Of a stretch of 64,000 nucleotides of DNA, positions 25,725 to 36,600 are shown piece by piece (position 1 is the stretch's first letter; every line of letters begins with the position of its first letter). The notes beneath the pieces are model-generated. The model worked only from the letters and a program-made list of their open reading frames with translations. It was not told the DNA's origin and did not search any database. Source of the stretch: Methylobacterium thuringiense (lineage in GTDB: Bacteria > Pseudomonadota > Alphaproteobacteria > Rhizobiales > Beijerinckiaceae); the NCBI RefSeq assembly GCF_022179645.1, contig NZ_BPRA01000015.1, forward strand, positions 186,001 to 250,000, read 5' to 3'. Made by a program: the position numbers and the translations under genes.

Positions 25725-26747
25725 TTACTCGGCGGCTTCGCTGCGCAATTCGCGCGGCAGCGGGAAGGACATGTCCTCGACCGTCACCGACACCTGATCG
25801 ACGCTGACGTCGTAGCGTGCGGCGAAGGCGTCGATGATCTCCTCGACCAGAACCTCCGGCGCAGAGGCGCCCGCGGTGAGGCCGAGCCGGCGGATGTTGC
25901 CGAAAGCCTCCCAATCGATCTCTTCCGCCCGCAGCACGAGGCGGGTGATCGGACAGCCGGCACGCTCGGCCACTTCGCGCAGGCGCTGCGAGTTCGAAGA
26001 GTTCGAGGAGCCGACCACGATCAGCGCGTCGACCTGCGGAGCCACTTCCTTCACCGCTTCCTGGCGGTTGGTGGTGGCGTAGCAGATATCGTCCTTGTGA
26101 GGCCCGGTGATCAGCGGGAACTTCGTCTTGAGTGCCGCGACGATATGCTTGGTGTCGTCGACCGAGAGGGTGGTCTGGGTCACCCAGGCCAGATTCTTGG
26201 CGTCCGCCACTTCGAGATTCTCGATCTGCTCGAGATCCTCGACCAGCGTGATCGACCCCTTGGGCAGCTGGCCCATGGTGCCGACGACCTCCGGGTGGCC
26301 GGAATGGCCGACGAGGAGCACGTGGCGCCCGCGCTTGTGATGGATCTCGGCCTCGCGGTGAACCTTGGTCACCAGCGGACAAGTCGCGTCGATCGTGGTG
26401 AGGCCGCGGGAATCCGCGTTGTTCGGCACCGTCTTGGCCACGCCATGCGCCGAGAAGATCACCGGAGCACCGGAATCCGGCACCTCGTCGAGTTCGCGCA
26501 CGAAGATCGCGCCCTTCCGCTTCAGCGTCTCGACCACGTACTTGTTGTGGACGATCTCGTGGCGGACGTAGACCGGAGGCCCGTAGATCGCGAGCGCGCG
26601 CTCCACGACATCGATCGCGCGAACCACGCCGGCACAGAATCCGCGCGGTGCGCAGAGCAAAATCTCCAGCGGCGGCTTCTCGCCGCTGATGGCGGGATGA
26701 GGGATCCGGTCGGGATCCGCGGTCAGGTTGATGGTATCGGCGCTCAT
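25725..26747 (-). CDS. ispH: 4-hydroxy-3-methylbut-2-enyl diphosphate reductase
   Basis: 340 residues, the normal length. It has the three iron-sulfur Cys motifs GFCAGVVRA (near 35), DATCPLV (near 116) and [10 protein letters not shown] (near 215), and the HxxxNxxV-type EIVHNKYVV. It performs the last step of the non-mevalonate isoprenoid pathway, giving IPP and DMAPP. ATG 26747 agrees with the family N-terminus; longer frames upstream are shadows. A terminator follows. Confidence 0.95.
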   Translation of the reverse strand: MSADTINLTADPDRIPHPAISGEKPPLEILLCAPRGFCAGVVRAIDVVERALAIYGPPVYVRHEIVHNKYVVETLKRKGAIFVRELDEVPDSGAPVIFSAHGVAKTVPNNADSRGLTTIDATCPLVTKVHREAEIHHKRGRHVLLVGHSGHPEVVGTMGQLPKGSITLVEDLEQIENLEVADAKNLAWVTQTTLSVDDTKHIVAALKTKFPLITGPHKDDICYATTNRQEAVKEVAPQVDALIVVGSSNSSNSQRLREVAERAGCPITRLVLRAEEIDWEAFGNIRRLGLTAGASAPEVLVEEIIDAFAARYDVSVDQVSVTVEDMSFPLPRELRSEAAE

Positions 26748-26954
26748 GATCTCGCGGATGTGGAGAGGCTGGGGGCGGGCTGTCAACCGGCGTCGCGGGG
26801 GAATTCCGAGATAGCACGGGCTCCCTAGCACAATCCGTCGCCGACGTGACCCCCGCGTGTCGAACGGCACAGGATCACGCTCGCATGCCGCGGTTGCGCG
26901 GGCTAAGGGACAGCTTCCCCTCCCCTCGCGGGACGATGCAGCCCCGGGAGCCCC

Positions 26955-28847
26955 ATGGCGAGCGCCACGACGCACGCGAGCTTCCTGCCGCCGGTCCTGA
27001 CATTTCTGTCGGCCGCAGTGGTCGGCGTGCCGATCTTCCGGTTGCTCGGACAGAGCGCCGTGCTCGGCTATCTCGTGGCCGGGGTGGTGATCGGCCCGTT
27101 CGGCTTCTCGCTGATCGCCGAGCCCGAGACGGCGGCAAGCGTCGCCGAGATCGGCGTGGTGCTGCTGCTTTTCATCGTCGGGCTGGAACTCGAGATCTCC
27201 CGCCTCGTCTCGATGCGGCGGGATATCTTTGGACTTGGCGCAGCGCAGTTGGCGCTTTGTTCGCTGGTTCTCGCCGGTGCGGGGCTGATATTCGGGCTGT
27301 CGGTCGCGGCCGCGGCTGTTATCGGCATCGCGCTCGCCCTTTCGGCGACCGCGGTGGCGCTGCAGTTGCTGGAAGAACGCGGCGATCTCGGCAGCGCCTA
27401 TGGCAGCCGCTCCTTCGCGGTGCTGCTGTTCCAGGACATCTCGGTGGTGGCGATCCTCGCCGTGCTGCCGCTGCTCGCTTCGGCGGGAGCGACGCCGGAG
27501 GGCGGTTGGATCGAGGGCGCGCTGCGCTCCACCGCCATCGCGGGCTTGAGCATCGTCGCCGTGATCCTGGTGGGGCGCTACGGCCTCAACCCGTTCTTCC
27601 GCCTGCTCGCCGCGTCCGGCGGGCGCGAGGTGATGACGGCAGCGGCGCTGCTCGTCGTGCTCGGTACGGCGCTGCTCATGGAAGAGGTCGGCCTGTCGAT
27701 GGCGATGGGCGCCTTCCTCGCCGGCGTCATGCTCGCCGAATCGAACTTCCGCCATCAGCTCGAAGCCGACATCGAGCCGTTCCGCGGCATGTTGCTCGGC
27801 CTGTTCTTCATGAGCGTCGGCATGTCGATCGACGGCGGATTGCTCAAGGCGCACTGGCCTGCCTTGTTCGGCGCAACGGCCGCCGCGATCCTGTTCAAGG
27901 TCGTTCTGGTGGCGGGCCTGTTCCGGCTGTTCGGTTCGTCGTGGCTCGATGCGGTGCGCGGCGGCGCGGTGCTGGCGCCGGCCGGCGAGTTCGCCTTCGT
28001 GATCCTGCCGGCTGCGGGCGAGCTACGCCTGCTCGATCCGGCTGCGACACGCTTCTCGGTGGCGCTGGCGGCGCTGACGATGATCGTCGGCCCGATCGCC
28101 GCCAAGGGTCTCGACACGGCGCTCGCGCGAAGACCGGTAGTCACTGAAACGCCCGCGGATACGATCGAATCCGCCGAGGCGCGCGTCCTCGTCATCGGCT
28201 TCGGGCGGTTCGGGCATCTGCTGACGCAGGTCCTGCTGGCCGAGGGGGTCAGCGTGACGGTCATCGACAAGGACGTCGAGCAGATCCGCAACGCCGCCCG
28301 CTTCGGATTCCGGGTCTATTACGGCGACGGGACGCGGCTCGACGTGCTGCGCGCCGCCGGCATCGGGCGGGCCGAACTGCTCTGCATCTGCATCGACGAC
28401 GCCCAGGCCGCGCTCAAGATCGTCGACATCGTGCACGAGGAATTCGCAAGCGTGCGGACCTATCTGAGGGCCTACGACCGCAACCACGCCATCGAGCTGA
28501 TGAACCGCGACGTCGACTTCCAGATTCGCGAAACCCTCGAATCCGCCCTCCGCTTCGGCCGCGCCGCCCTCGAGGGTCTGGGGCTCTCCGAGCAGGCCGC
28601 CCTGGCCCGCGTCGAGGACGTCAGGAAGCGCGACCTCTCCCGTCTGGTGCTGCAGCAGGCCGGCGCCCTGCCCGACGGGGCGGCCTGGATGCGCGGGGCG
28701 ACGACCGAGTTGCGGCCCGAGCCTTTAACCGAGCCGCAGCGGCCGTCGCGGGCGCTCAGTGCGGAGACGCGAGGCCTGCTGGAATCGGAGCGCCGTGAAG
28801 CCGCGATGCGGGAGCTGGAGCCGCACGACGCCGCTGCCGATGGTTAG
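26955..28847 (+). CDS. Monovalent cation:proton antiporter, CPA2/Kef type with RCK domain
   Basis: 630 residues with about 12-13 membrane spans (residues 10-395) of the CPA2 fold. Signatures include [27 protein letters not shown] start, FIVGLELEI near 75 and [16 protein letters not shown] near 277. A C-terminal TrkA-N/RCK domain begins [18 protein letters not shown] near residue 412 (Rossmann NAD motif GxGxxG). These are K+/H+ (or glutathione-gated K+) antiporters. It overlaps the MATE gene by 8 bp. No KefG-type helper is visible. Confidence 0.92.
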   Translation: MASATTHASFLPPVLTFLSAAVVGVPIFRLLGQSAVLGYLVAGVVIGPFGFSLIAEPETAASVAEIGVVLLLFIVGLELEISRLVSMRRDIFGLGAAQLALCSLVLAGAGLIFGLSVAAAAVIGIALALSATAVALQLLEERGDLGSAYGSRSFAVLLFQDISVVAILAVLPLLASAGATPEGGWIEGALRSTAIAGLSIVAVILVGRYGLNPFFRLLAASGGREVMTAAALLVVLGTALLMEEVGLSMAMGAFLAGVMLAESNFRHQLEADIEPFRGMLLGLFFMSVGMSIDGGLLKAHWPALFGATAAAILFKVVLVAGLFRLFGSSWLDAVRGGAVLAPAGEFAFVILPAAGELRLLDPAATRFSVALAALTMIVGPIAAKGLDTALARRPVVTETPADTIESAEARVLVIGFGRFGHLLTQVLLAEGVSVTVIDKDVEQIRNAARFGFRVYYGDGTRLDVLRAAGIGRAELLCICIDDAQAALKIVDIVHEEFASVRTYLRAYDRNHAIELMNRDVDFQIRETLESALRFGRAALEGLGLSEQAALARVEDVRKRDLSRLVLQQAGALPDGAAWMRGATTELRPEPLTEPQRPSRALSAETRGLLESERREAAMRELEPHDAAADG

Positions 28848-30324
28848 CAAGCGCAGCACACACACACTCGCCCAGGTCGACAGCGACGGACGTATGGAGG
28901 CGGCCACCCCGCCCCCGGCGTCGGCCCGATTCGTCTCGGGCTCCATCCTGCGCCACGTCGTCGTCATGAGCTCGACCGGGGCGGTCGGCCTGATGGCGAT
29001 CTTCCTCGTCGACCTGCTCTCGCTCGTCTACGTATCGAAGCTCGGCGACCCGACGCTCACGGCAGCGGTCGGGTTCGCGTCGATCGTCCAGTTCTTCGCG
29101 ATCTCGATCAATATCGGCCTGATGATCGCAGCCGGCGCCCTGGTCTCTCGTGCCATCGGATCCGGGGACGAAGCGCAGGGACGGCGGATCGGAAGTTCGA
29201 TCCTGATCCATACGATCATCGTGTCGGGGCTTCTCGTCCTGGCGCTGCTGCCGCTGCTCGACCCGCTGTTGCGGGCGATCGGAGCCGATGCGCATACCCT
29301 GCCGATCGCGAAGCGCTTCCTCTGGATCGCCCTGCCCTCGAACCTGCTGATGGCGCCCGGCATGCTGTTCACCGGCCTCTTGCGGGCGGTGGGGGCGGCG
29401 CGTGAGGCGATGTACGTCACCCTCGGAGGCGCCATCGTCACCGCCTTCGTCGACCCGCTCCTGATCTTTACCGCCGGGCTCGGCGTCGACGGCGCCGCGA
29501 TCACCGTCTGTCTCGCCAGGGCGATCTTCGTCGTCATCGGCTGGATCGGGGTGCGCAAATACCGATTGCTGTCGCCGCCGAAGCTGGTCGAGGTCCTCGA
29601 CGACGGGCCGGTGGTCGGGCGCATCGCGCTCCCGGCGATCCTCACGAACCTCGCGCCGGCCGTGGCGAGCGCCTTCGTCGCCCACACCCTTTCGGGCTTC
29701 GGTACGACGGCCGTCGCCGCCAACGTCGTGATCGACCGACTGTCGCCGGTGGCGTTCTGCGGGCTTTTCGCCATGTCGGGGGCGATCGGTCCGATCCTCG
29801 GACAGAACTGGGGCGCCCGCCGCTTCGACCGGATGCGTGGCGTGCTGCGCGACGGCGCCGTCGTTGGCGCCGGCTACGTGCTGGTGGTCTGGCTGACGCT
29901 GGCGCTCTGCGCCTGGCCGCTGACCCGGCTGTTCGAACTCGACGGCGTCGCCGCGGATCTTCTCGTCTTCTTCTGCTTCCTCAGCGGCCCGATCTGGTTC
30001 TGCAACGGGCTGCTCTTCCTCGGGAATGCCTCGTTCAACAATCTCGGCTTTCCGCTGCTGTCGACGGGTCTGAATTGGGGTCGGGCGACACTCGGGACCA
30101 TGCCCCCAGCCCTCCTCGGCGGGGCGCTCTATGGCCCGCGCGGCGTCATCGCCGGAATCGGGATTGGGTCCCTCGCCTTCGGGCTCGTCGGCATCACGCT
30201 GGCCATCCGCACGATCGGTACGCTGGAACGCCGCGCCGCAACGGCGGGACCTCAACCAGCGGCGTCGATTCCTGGCCCTACGCCGCCGGTCGAGACCGCC
30301 GAAGCGAACGATATGTTCGTGTGA
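28840..30324 (+). CDS. MATE family multidrug/cation exporter
   Basis: About 494 residues with twelve predicted spans arranged as two similar halves (for example MSSTGAVGLMAIFLVDLLSLVYV and the C-terminal VIAGIGIGSLAFGLVGITLAI). MATE proteins export drugs or metabolites using Na+ or H+. ATG 28840 overlaps the antiporter stop; a later ATG at 28894 would also give a plausible N-terminus. Inner membrane. Confidence 0.9.
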   Translation: MVSKRSTHTLAQVDSDGRMEAATPPPASARFVSGSILRHVVVMSSTGAVGLMAIFLVDLLSLVYVSKLGDPTLTAAVGFASIVQFFAISINIGLMIAAGALVSRAIGSGDEAQGRRIGSSILIHTIIVSGLLVLALLPLLDPLLRAIGADAHTLPIAKRFLWIALPSNLLMAPGMLFTGLLRAVGAAREAMYVTLGGAIVTAFVDPLLIFTAGLGVDGAAITVCLARAIFVVIGWIGVRKYRLLSPPKLVEVLDDGPVVGRIALPAILTNLAPAVASAFVAHTLSGFGTTAVAANVVIDRLSPVAFCGLFAMSGAIGPILGQNWGARRFDRMRGVLRDGAVVGAGYVLVVWLTLALCAWPLTRLFELDGVAADLLVFFCFLSGPIWFCNGLLFLGNASFNNLGFPLLSTGLNWGRATLGTMPPALLGGALYGPRGVIAGIGIGSLAFGLVGITLAIRTIGTLERRAATAGPQPAASIPGPTPPVETAEANDMFV

Positions 30325-30462
30325 GTGGCCATCTCAGGTAGAATTCCCGCACATAATCACCAATGCCGAGCGTTCACGCTGGAACATTGCTGGCGGATGC
30401 GACAGATTCGGGTGAGAAACCTCCGGATCCGAAGCGGAGCGTCCGAGCCAGAGTATCGTATC

Positions 30463-31335
30463 ATGTTCAACCTGTTCGATATCTTGCAGAGCCAAGCCGG
30501 CCCCGGCATGCAGTCGATCGGACAGCAATTTGGCCTGACGCCGGAACAGAGCCGGAGCGCGATGAATGCGCTTCTGCCGGCGCTCGCCGCCGGCCTGCAA
30601 CGCAGTGCGGCGAGCGACCCGATGGGCTTCGGCCGGATGCTCGGCATGGCCGGGGCCAACCCGTATTTCGGCGCCCCGCCACAGCCGCAGCCCACCCCGC
30701 AGCCCGACCTGCTCGGGCAGATCTTCGGCTCGTCGATGCTGAGCCAGGCCGTGCTTCAGCAGGCTTCCACGACGAGCGGCATCGGCCAGCAGGCGTTGCG
30801 CCAGATGCTGCCGGTGATGGCGGGCATGGTGGTGGCCGGCATCGTTCACGTCATGGTGAACCAGCCGCCCCCCGCCCCCCAACCCCAGAGGCAGGCCGCG
30901 CCGCCGCCGGCGCCCGATGCCGGCTTCCCGGTTGCCGCATTCTGGAACGACTGGATGAACCAGTTCATCGCCGCGCCCGACACCGCAGCGCCTGCCCGGA
31001 ACCCGCGCGAGCCGGAGCCGAGACCGGCTCCCCAAGCCCCATCGCCGGATTTTTCGAAGCCGCAGGACACTTCGGCAAAGGAGGAGGGCGGCGACGAGGC
31101 TCCGTTCGAGGCCTTCCAGCAGATGTTCCAGACCGGCGTTCAGGTGCAGGAGCAGAACGCCAAGGCCATGCAGGACATCTTCGAAGCCTTCTGGAGCCCG
31201 CCGAACGATCCGCAGACTTCGACGGAGCCGCCTGAGCAACCGATGACGCGGAAGCCGGAATCCGGCGTCTCCGACAATCCTGCCCCGAAGGATCCAGCGG
31301 CCAGCAAGCGCACGGCTCGCCGCAAGGAGCCGTAG
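30463..31335 (+). CDS. DUF937 domain protein with Pro/Ala-rich tail
   Basis: 290 residues. The N-terminus MFNLFDILQSQAGPGMQSIGQQFGLTPEQS is of the DUF937 (YidB-like) kind, and there is a hydrophobic central part (MLPVMAGMVVAGIVHVMV near 125-142). From about residue 145 the chain is rich in Pro, Ala and Gln, with a short helical block (FEAFQQMFQTGVQVQEQNAKAM) near 215. The function is unknown. ATG 30463 is the family start; an earlier frame start adds an unconserved stretch. The gene sits alone. Confidence 0.8.
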   Translation: MFNLFDILQSQAGPGMQSIGQQFGLTPEQSRSAMNALLPALAAGLQRSAASDPMGFGRMLGMAGANPYFGAPPQPQPTPQPDLLGQIFGSSMLSQAVLQQASTTSGIGQQALRQMLPVMAGMVVAGIVHVMVNQPPPAPQPQRQAAPPPAPDAGFPVAAFWNDWMNQFIAAPDTAAPARNPREPEPRPAPQAPSPDFSKPQDTSAKEEGGDEAPFEAFQQMFQTGVQVQEQNAKAMQDIFEAFWSPPNDPQTSTEPPEQPMTRKPESGVSDNPAPKDPAASKRTARRKEP

Positions 31336-31537
31336 ACCGGCAGGACGGGATGGTCCCGGGTCCGCGCTCGGCCAGGGCCACGGGCAGCGCGTCGATGTGC
31401 CCGTTACGGGATCTGCTTCGCTGCCCAGAGAATGACGCGAAGAACGATGACCATGTCGGGAAAGGCCTGACAGAGCCACTGGGGAGGTCTCGTCCGGAAC
31501 CACGCGTGTCCCGCGTTCAACCGGAGACCATCACGCC

Positions 31538-32251
31538 ATGAGCGATTCTCTTCGCGAACTGCGTCGCAACCGGCGCAACGACACCAGCATGTTCTGCCGC
31601 CGTCTCTGGCCGAGCGATGTCGACACCGTCCGTGCCTTCGTGCTGCGGCTCGATTCCGAGACGCGGGCCAACCGCTTCCTGGCTGCCGTCAGCGATGCGG
31701 CCGCTCTGGCTTACGCCGAGCGCGCCCTTGTCACGAAAGGGTTGGTCATCGGGGGTTTCGTCGACGGCATCCTGCGCGGTCTCGGCGAGCTGCGCCCCGC
31801 GGGCCGGCCTTCGCCGGGATGTCTACTCGCTCCGCTGGCGGAGGCGGCCTTCGTCGTCGAGCATCCCTTCCGACGCGAGGGGCTCGGCTCGGCCCTGTTT
31901 CGACGGATCGTCGAGGCGGCCCGAAGCCGGGGTGTCGGCGATCTGCACGTACGATGTCTCAACGGCAACGGCCCGATGCGCCGGCTCGCCTTGAGGCACG
32001 GCGCCGAACTGAACCCGGCCGGTTCGGAGATGGATGGCACGATCCACCTCGACCGGCCGACGCCGTTCTCACTCTGGTCGCAGGGGGTTGCCGAAGCGTT
32101 CGATCTCAGCCTTGCCCTGACAACCGCGGCGATTGGACGGAGTCAGGCCGCCTCGTCCGGCCACGGCACGATGCGATCGACGAGTTCGTCCTCGGTGAAC
32201 TCCTCCTCGTTGCCTGCGACGCGTCCGCGCACCGAGATGCCCGCCTCGTGA
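31538..32251 (+). CDS. GNAT family N-acetyltransferase
   Basis: 237 residues. The acyl-CoA binding region is [24 protein letters not shown] near 108-132 (R-x-x-G-x-G/A motif), followed by [16 protein letters not shown]. The acceptor is unknown. Its last part (about 109 bp) overlaps the convergent YcgN-like gene, and the C-terminal 35 residues, rich in Ser, may be only the shadow of that overlap. Confidence 0.83.
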   Translation: MSDSLRELRRNRRNDTSMFCRRLWPSDVDTVRAFVLRLDSETRANRFLAAVSDAAALAYAERALVTKGLVIGGFVDGILRGLGELRPAGRPSPGCLLAPLAEAAFVVEHPFRREGLGSALFRRIVEAARSRGVGDLHVRCLNGNGPMRRLALRHGAELNPAGSEMDGTIHLDRPTPFSLWSQGVAEAFDLSLALTTAAIGRSQAASSGHGTMRSTSSSSVNSSSLPATRPRTEMPAS

Positions 32252-32607
32252 ACGCTGGCCCTGCGGCCTGACACGAGTGGATGCCAGGAACGCAGGTCCT
32301 GGCCCTCGCGCACAAGCCGGTAGGCGCAGGTCGGCGGCAGCCACGGGATGGTGCGGACCGCCTCCGGCGTCAGGCGCACGCAATCGGGCACGCGCTTGGC
32401 CCGGTTGCGGTAGTCGCGGCAGGTGCAGGAATGGGCATCGAGCAGCGTGCAGCCGACATCGGTGTGGTGGATCTCGCCGGTGTCGTCGTCCTCGAGCTTC
32501 AAGAGGCAGCAGCGGCCGCAGCCGTCGCACAGGCTCTCCCACTCGGCCGAGGTCATCTCGTCGAGGCTCTTGGTCCGCCAGAAGGGATTGTACGTGTTCT
32601 GCGACAT
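32143..32607 (-). CDS. YcgN family cysteine-cluster protein
   Basis: 154 residues. Cys-rich cluster CDGCGRCC near residue 27-34, then [14 protein letters not shown] near 55-68 and PPTCAYRL. This is the UPF0260/YcgN family, thought to bind an iron-sulfur or zinc cluster; the role is not established. ATG 32607 matches the family start ([11 protein letters not shown]). It overlaps the GNAT gene at its 3' end. Confidence 0.9.
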   Translation of the reverse strand: MSQNTYNPFWRTKSLDEMTSAEWESLCDGCGRCCLLKLEDDDTGEIHHTDVGCTLLDAHSCTCRDYRNRAKRVPDCVRLTPEAVRTIPWLPPTCAYRLVREGQDLRSWHPLVSGRRASVHEAGISVRGRVAGNEEEFTEDELVDRIVPWPDEAA

Positions 32608-32880
32608 CGCCTGCTCGTGCAGCACGGGCGGGCGGCAGGCAAGGGCTGGGGATCGGGCGGCGGTCGACGCCACCCGGGCGCCCCATTCATGCATCAAGGT
32701 TAACGGGAGCTTTCGATGGCAATACGCCGTGCGGTTGCGATTCCCGGCGTTACCGAGGTGATCGCAAACCTCGCGCAGGCTCGCGAGCCTTGATACAAGA
32801 TCGACGTTCGGATCGGTGGACCGCGCCCTGAGGCGAGGAACCGGCTCGCAACCGGGTCATCCGAGGGACCGGACCAAGCC

Positions 32881-35157
32881 GTGCGCCTGCCCAGCCTCAC
32901 TTCGATCAAGACCCGGATCAGCCGCGCGGCCCTCGGCTTCGATGCCTGGGTCAACGCGAGCATGTTCGAGGGCGGCCGCTCCTCGGGAGAGGCCTACGAG
33001 CGCTTCCGCGAGCGGATGGCCGTCTTCTCCTTCCGCGGCTGGAAGCGCTTCGCGCTGGACCTGACGAGCGAGGCCGCAACCATCGGCACCGCAGGCGCCC
33101 TCCTGGTGCTGTTTCTCGCGCAGTCCGCCTTCAACCTCACCAGCGAGCAGGGCTGGCTGAAGGAGCAGGATCTCGCCGTCACTTTCCTGGACCGCTACGG
33201 CACCGAGGTCGGGCGGCGCGGCATCAAGCACGACGATTCGCTCAAGCTCGACGATTTCCCGGAACTCATGATTAAGGCGCTGCTGTCTACCGAGGACCGG
33301 CGCTTCTACGAGCATTGGGGCATAGACCCGATCGGCACGGCACGCGCGCTGGTCTCGAATTCTAGCGGCAAGGGCGGCACCCAGGGCGGCTCGACCCTGA
33401 CGCAGCAGCTCGCCAAGAACCTGTTCCTGTCCAACGAACGTTCGATCGAACGCAAGATCAACGAGGCCTTCCTGGCCTTCTGGCTGGAGAACCACCTCTC
33501 CAAGAACGAGATCCTGAAGCTCTATCTCGACCGCGCTTATATGGGCGGCGGCACCTTCGGCGCGGTTGCGGCGGCCGACTATTATTTCGGCAAACGCCTG
33601 CAGGACGTGACCCTGGCCGAGGCCGCCATGCTCGCCGGCCTGTTCAAGGCGCCGACGAAATACTCACCGAACGTCAACCTGCCCGCCGCCCGCGGCCGGG
33701 CGGTCGACGTGCTGCACAACATGGTCGAGGCCGGCTTCGTCACCGAGGGCCAGATCCAGACGGCACTGCGCAATCCGGCGACGCCGGTGGTGCGGGCCAA
33801 GGACGTCACCGCCGACTACTATCTCGACTGGGCCTTCACCGAGGTGAAGCGCCTCGCCGATGCCGGCAAGCTCCGCAACGACCGCGTGCTGACGGTAAAA
33901 ACCGCGCTCGACATCCGCATCCAGAAGAGTGCCGACCAGGCCGTCGAGAACGTGCTGCGCCGCTTCGGCGACAGCTACAACGTCGACGAGGCCGGCGTGG
34001 TGATCGCCGATCCCGACGGCGGCGTCCGCGCCATGGTCGGCGGTGCCGATTACGGCGAGAGCCAGTTCAACCGGGCGGTGGACGCGCTGCGCCAGCCCGG
34101 GTCCTCGTTCAAGCCCTACGTCTATGCGGCCGCCCTGTCCTCGGGGTTGTTCAAACCGGACACGATCGTGACCGACTCGCCGGTCTGCGTCGGCAACTGG
34201 TGTCCGCAGAACTACGGGCGGTCGTATTCGGGCCGCCAGCCGATGTGGCTCGCCGTCGCCAAGTCGATCAACACGATCCCGATCAAGATCTCGATCGCGC
34301 TGGGCAAGGGGCTGGGCATCACCAACGAGTGGAAGGCCGCGAAGGCCGGGCGCGACAAGATCACCGAGACGGCCAAGGCCATGGGCGTGCTCTCGCCGCT
34401 GCCGGACACGGTCTCGATGCCGATCGGCGCCGACGACATCACCGTGCTCGACCAGGCCTCGGGCTTCGCCGTCTTCGCCAATGGCGGTCGCTACGCCCGC
34501 GCCTTCGCCGCGACCGAGATCCGCAATTCGAGCGGCGAGGTGATCTATCGACGGACCGACGACCCGGCCCCACAGGTGCTGTCGACCAAGGTCACCGCCG
34601 ACATGAACTTCATGCTGAACAAGGTGGTCGAGGAGGGCACGGCCCGCAAAGCCCAGATCGAGGGCTGGAAAGTCGCGGGCAAGACCGGCACCACCAACAA
34701 TTACCGCGACGCCTGGTTCGTCGGCTACACCGGCGCCCTCGTCGGCGCGGTCTGGTTCGGCAATGACGACCATAGCACGACCAACAAGATGACAGGCGGC
34801 TCCCTGCCAGCGATGACTTGGCACGAGATCATGGAACCGGCCCACCAGGGCATTGAGGTGAAGGCCCTGCCCGGCCTCAGCGACAAGACCAAGCCGGGGC
34901 CAGTCGCGCAGGCGGTTCCAGGCCTGGCTCCCGTCAACTTGACGGCCAGTGCGGCCGGAAAGCTGTCGAAGCGCTCCTTCGAGGTGATGTCGAGCCTCAA
35001 CGGCCTGTTCCGCTCGGTCGATTCGGGCGCGGCGGCGAAGGCCGGGCAGGCCAAGCCGGATCCGCTCAAGTCCGGGTCGGTCCGGCCTGATCAGGTTCGG
35101 CCTCCCGGCCTCGCTCCCGTCGAACTGGCCGAGGGCGGCCGCTTCGGGACGCGTTGA
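32881..35157 (+). CDS. Class A penicillin-binding protein (PBP1-type, transglycosylase/transpeptidase)
   Basis: 758 residues. One N-terminal membrane anchor (IGTAGALLVLFLAQSAF near 75-92). The GT51 domain has EDRRFYEHWGIDP near 142, GGSTLTQQLAKN and RKINEAFLAFWLE. The transpeptidase domain has the nucleophile SSFK near residue 408, SIN near 462 and KTGTT near 600. It polymerises and cross-links peptidoglycan in the periplasm. GTG 32881 is the start; the first 60 residues are a cytoplasmic lead. The C-terminal 60 residues are low complexity. The stop overlaps the next small gene region. Confidence 0.93.
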   Translation: MRLPSLTSIKTRISRAALGFDAWVNASMFEGGRSSGEAYERFRERMAVFSFRGWKRFALDLTSEAATIGTAGALLVLFLAQSAFNLTSEQGWLKEQDLAVTFLDRYGTEVGRRGIKHDDSLKLDDFPELMIKALLSTEDRRFYEHWGIDPIGTARALVSNSSGKGGTQGGSTLTQQLAKNLFLSNERSIERKINEAFLAFWLENHLSKNEILKLYLDRAYMGGGTFGAVAAADYYFGKRLQDVTLAEAAMLAGLFKAPTKYSPNVNLPAARGRAVDVLHNMVEAGFVTEGQIQTALRNPATPVVRAKDVTADYYLDWAFTEVKRLADAGKLRNDRVLTVKTALDIRIQKSADQAVENVLRRFGDSYNVDEAGVVIADPDGGVRAMVGGADYGESQFNRAVDALRQPGSSFKPYVYAAALSSGLFKPDTIVTDSPVCVGNWCPQNYGRSYSGRQPMWLAVAKSINTIPIKISIALGKGLGITNEWKAAKAGRDKITETAKAMGVLSPLPDTVSMPIGADDITVLDQASGFAVFANGGRYARAFAATEIRNSSGEVIYRRTDDPAPQVLSTKVTADMNFMLNKVVEEGTARKAQIEGWKVAGKTGTTNNYRDAWFVGYTGALVGAVWFGNDDHSTTNKMTGGSLPAMTWHEIMEPAHQGIEVKALPGLSDKTKPGPVAQAVPGLAPVNLTASAAGKLSKRSFEVMSSLNGLFRSVDSGAAAKAGQAKPDPLKSGSVRPDQVRPPGLAPVELAEGGRFGTR

Positions 35158-35168
35158 GGCGGCGTGTC

Positions 35169-35876
35169 GTGAACGCATTCACTCGGATCATGACCGGCTC
35201 CACGAGCGAGCGCACTTCCGCGTCCGATCCTAAGTCGTTTCGGGAACGCGGTGCCCGCATCGGTGGCGTGCTCGGCGGCTTCCTGCGTCGAACGTCGCGG
35301 ACGGGGTTCGTGCTCTATGCCCTCGCCCTCGGCGCGCTGCTCGGCCTCGCCAGCGCCGACTTCGCCACGCGCGGCGGCTACCCGTTCGGCGGCACCACGA
35401 TCGGTGCCTGGACGGCTTGGCCGAGAACCGGCTCGGCAGATGCCGACCCGTATTCGCGCGCCGTGAATTCCCGCCGCGGCGAGATCCCGCTCGCCATCGG
35501 AGAGGGCCTCCTGCTAACCGCCGCCGTCGACGACAGCGGTCGCACCCTGGAGGCGGGCTGCAGCTACGCCATCGGCGGCGTCGTGCCGCCGGCCCGTGCC
35601 TGGACCCTCACCATTGCCGGCCGTGGCGCGGCCGACCCGGCGAAAACCCGGCTGCGCGAGGGCTTCACGTCCACGGAAGTCCTGCGCAGCACCGATGACC
35701 GCTTCGTCATCGCGGTTAGCCAGGACGTACAGAGCGGCAACTGGCTGCCGATGCCGCGTCCCAGGGGACCGGTCCGGCTCGCGCTCCGGCTCTACGACAC
35801 CCCCGTCGCCGCGAGCGTGGGAAGCCTCGACCGCAACACTCTGCCGGCGATCACGCGCCTCGGATGCAGCCGATGA
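35169..35876 (+). CDS. DUF1214 domain protein
   Basis: 235 residues. One membrane segment (FVLYALALGALLGLASADFA near residue 45-65), then GGYPFGGTTIGAWTAWPRTGSADADPYSRA, and ARAWTLTIAGRG near 145, which marks DUF1214. Start GTG 35169 follows the PBP gene at 11 bp; ATG 35190 is the alternative. It is next to a DUF1254 gene. Such pairs are common in Rhizobiales and envelope-located, but the function is unknown. Confidence 0.78.
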   Translation: MNAFTRIMTGSTSERTSASDPKSFRERGARIGGVLGGFLRRTSRTGFVLYALALGALLGLASADFATRGGYPFGGTTIGAWTAWPRTGSADADPYSRAVNSRRGEIPLAIGEGLLLTAAVDDSGRTLEAGCSYAIGGVVPPARAWTLTIAGRGAADPAKTRLREGFTSTEVLRSTDDRFVIAVSQDVQSGNWLPMPRPRGPVRLALRLYDTPVAASVGSLDRNTLPAITRLGCSR

Positions 35877-35985
35877 TACCCGCGGACGTCGAATTCGATT
35901 CTTCCGGCATTCGGCCGACGGCAGGCGCGCGTGCACGCCGATGCCGCGGACTGCCCTCGATGCATCGAAATCGAGGGCCGCTGGC

Positions 35986-36597
35986 ATGAGCACGCGCGGA
36001 CGCCTCATCCTCGCGACGCTGTGCGGGCTCGTGCTCGCCGGGATCGTCCACATCGTCACGGTCCGCGCGATTCCGTATTTCGCGCAGGGCGACGCGTTCT
36101 CGCTCGCCCGCAGCAGCGAGAGCCTCGACCATCCCCTGCGCATCCACAGCCTCGCCGTCGCCGGCGTACCCGCCCCGGCTGAGGCCTGGCTGCCGATCCC
36201 CGATCCGGCGGTGGCGGTCGGCGTCTGCGCCTACGATCTCGACGACGGCCCGATGCGTGTCTCGGCACGTACCGGGGCACTCACCCTGTCGATAGCCGTG
36301 CATAGCCGAAAGGGCGCCTTCTACGCCGTCACCGATCAGGCGGCCGTACGCGGCTCCCTCGACCTCGTCATCATGACCCGTGCCCAGTACGACGAAGCCC
36401 TCGCGTCGGAGGACGAGAACCAGGTCAACCGCGACGTCCGCATCGTCGCTCCGGAGCGCGAGGGCTACGCCGTCGTGCGCGTCATCGCGGCCCTGCCGAG
36501 CCAGAGCGCCATGGCCAACGACGCGGTCGACGCCGTGTCGTGCTCCATCGATGCCCCTGAAGAACCGACGGACGCGAACACCAAACCCGGCGGCTGA
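35986..36597 (+). CDS. DUF1254 domain membrane protein
   Basis: 203 residues with one N-terminal span (RLILATLCGLVLAGIVHIVTV) and a periplasmic part with QGDAFSLARSSE and later ALTLSIAVHSRKGAFYAV. It is the DUF1254 partner of the preceding DUF1214 protein, spaced 109 bp apart, and is shorter than many DUF1254 proteins. The function is unknown. It ends 3 bp before the stop of the convergent glycosylase gene. Confidence 0.75.
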   Translation: MSTRGRLILATLCGLVLAGIVHIVTVRAIPYFAQGDAFSLARSSESLDHPLRIHSLAVAGVPAPAEAWLPIPDPAVAVGVCAYDLDDGPMRVSARTGALTLSIAVHSRKGAFYAVTDQAAVRGSLDLVIMTRAQYDEALASEDENQVNRDVRIVAPEREGYAVVRVIAALPSQSAMANDAVDAVSCSIDAPEEPTDANTKPGG

Positions 36598-36600
36598 GCG

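Noticed and set aside
25645-26817. N-terminal extension of the thrB frame to 712 residues
   Set aside because: The added part re-reads ispH in another frame. The family start is at TTG 25644.
26748-27854. N-terminal extension of the ispH frame to 709 residues
   Set aside because: It is Arg/Ala/Glu/His-rich shadow of the antiporter gene, with no IspH homology before MSADT.
28756-30255. 499-residue minus-strand frame opposite the MATE gene
   Set aside because: Highly repetitive Arg/Asp/Glu composition of a shadow frame.
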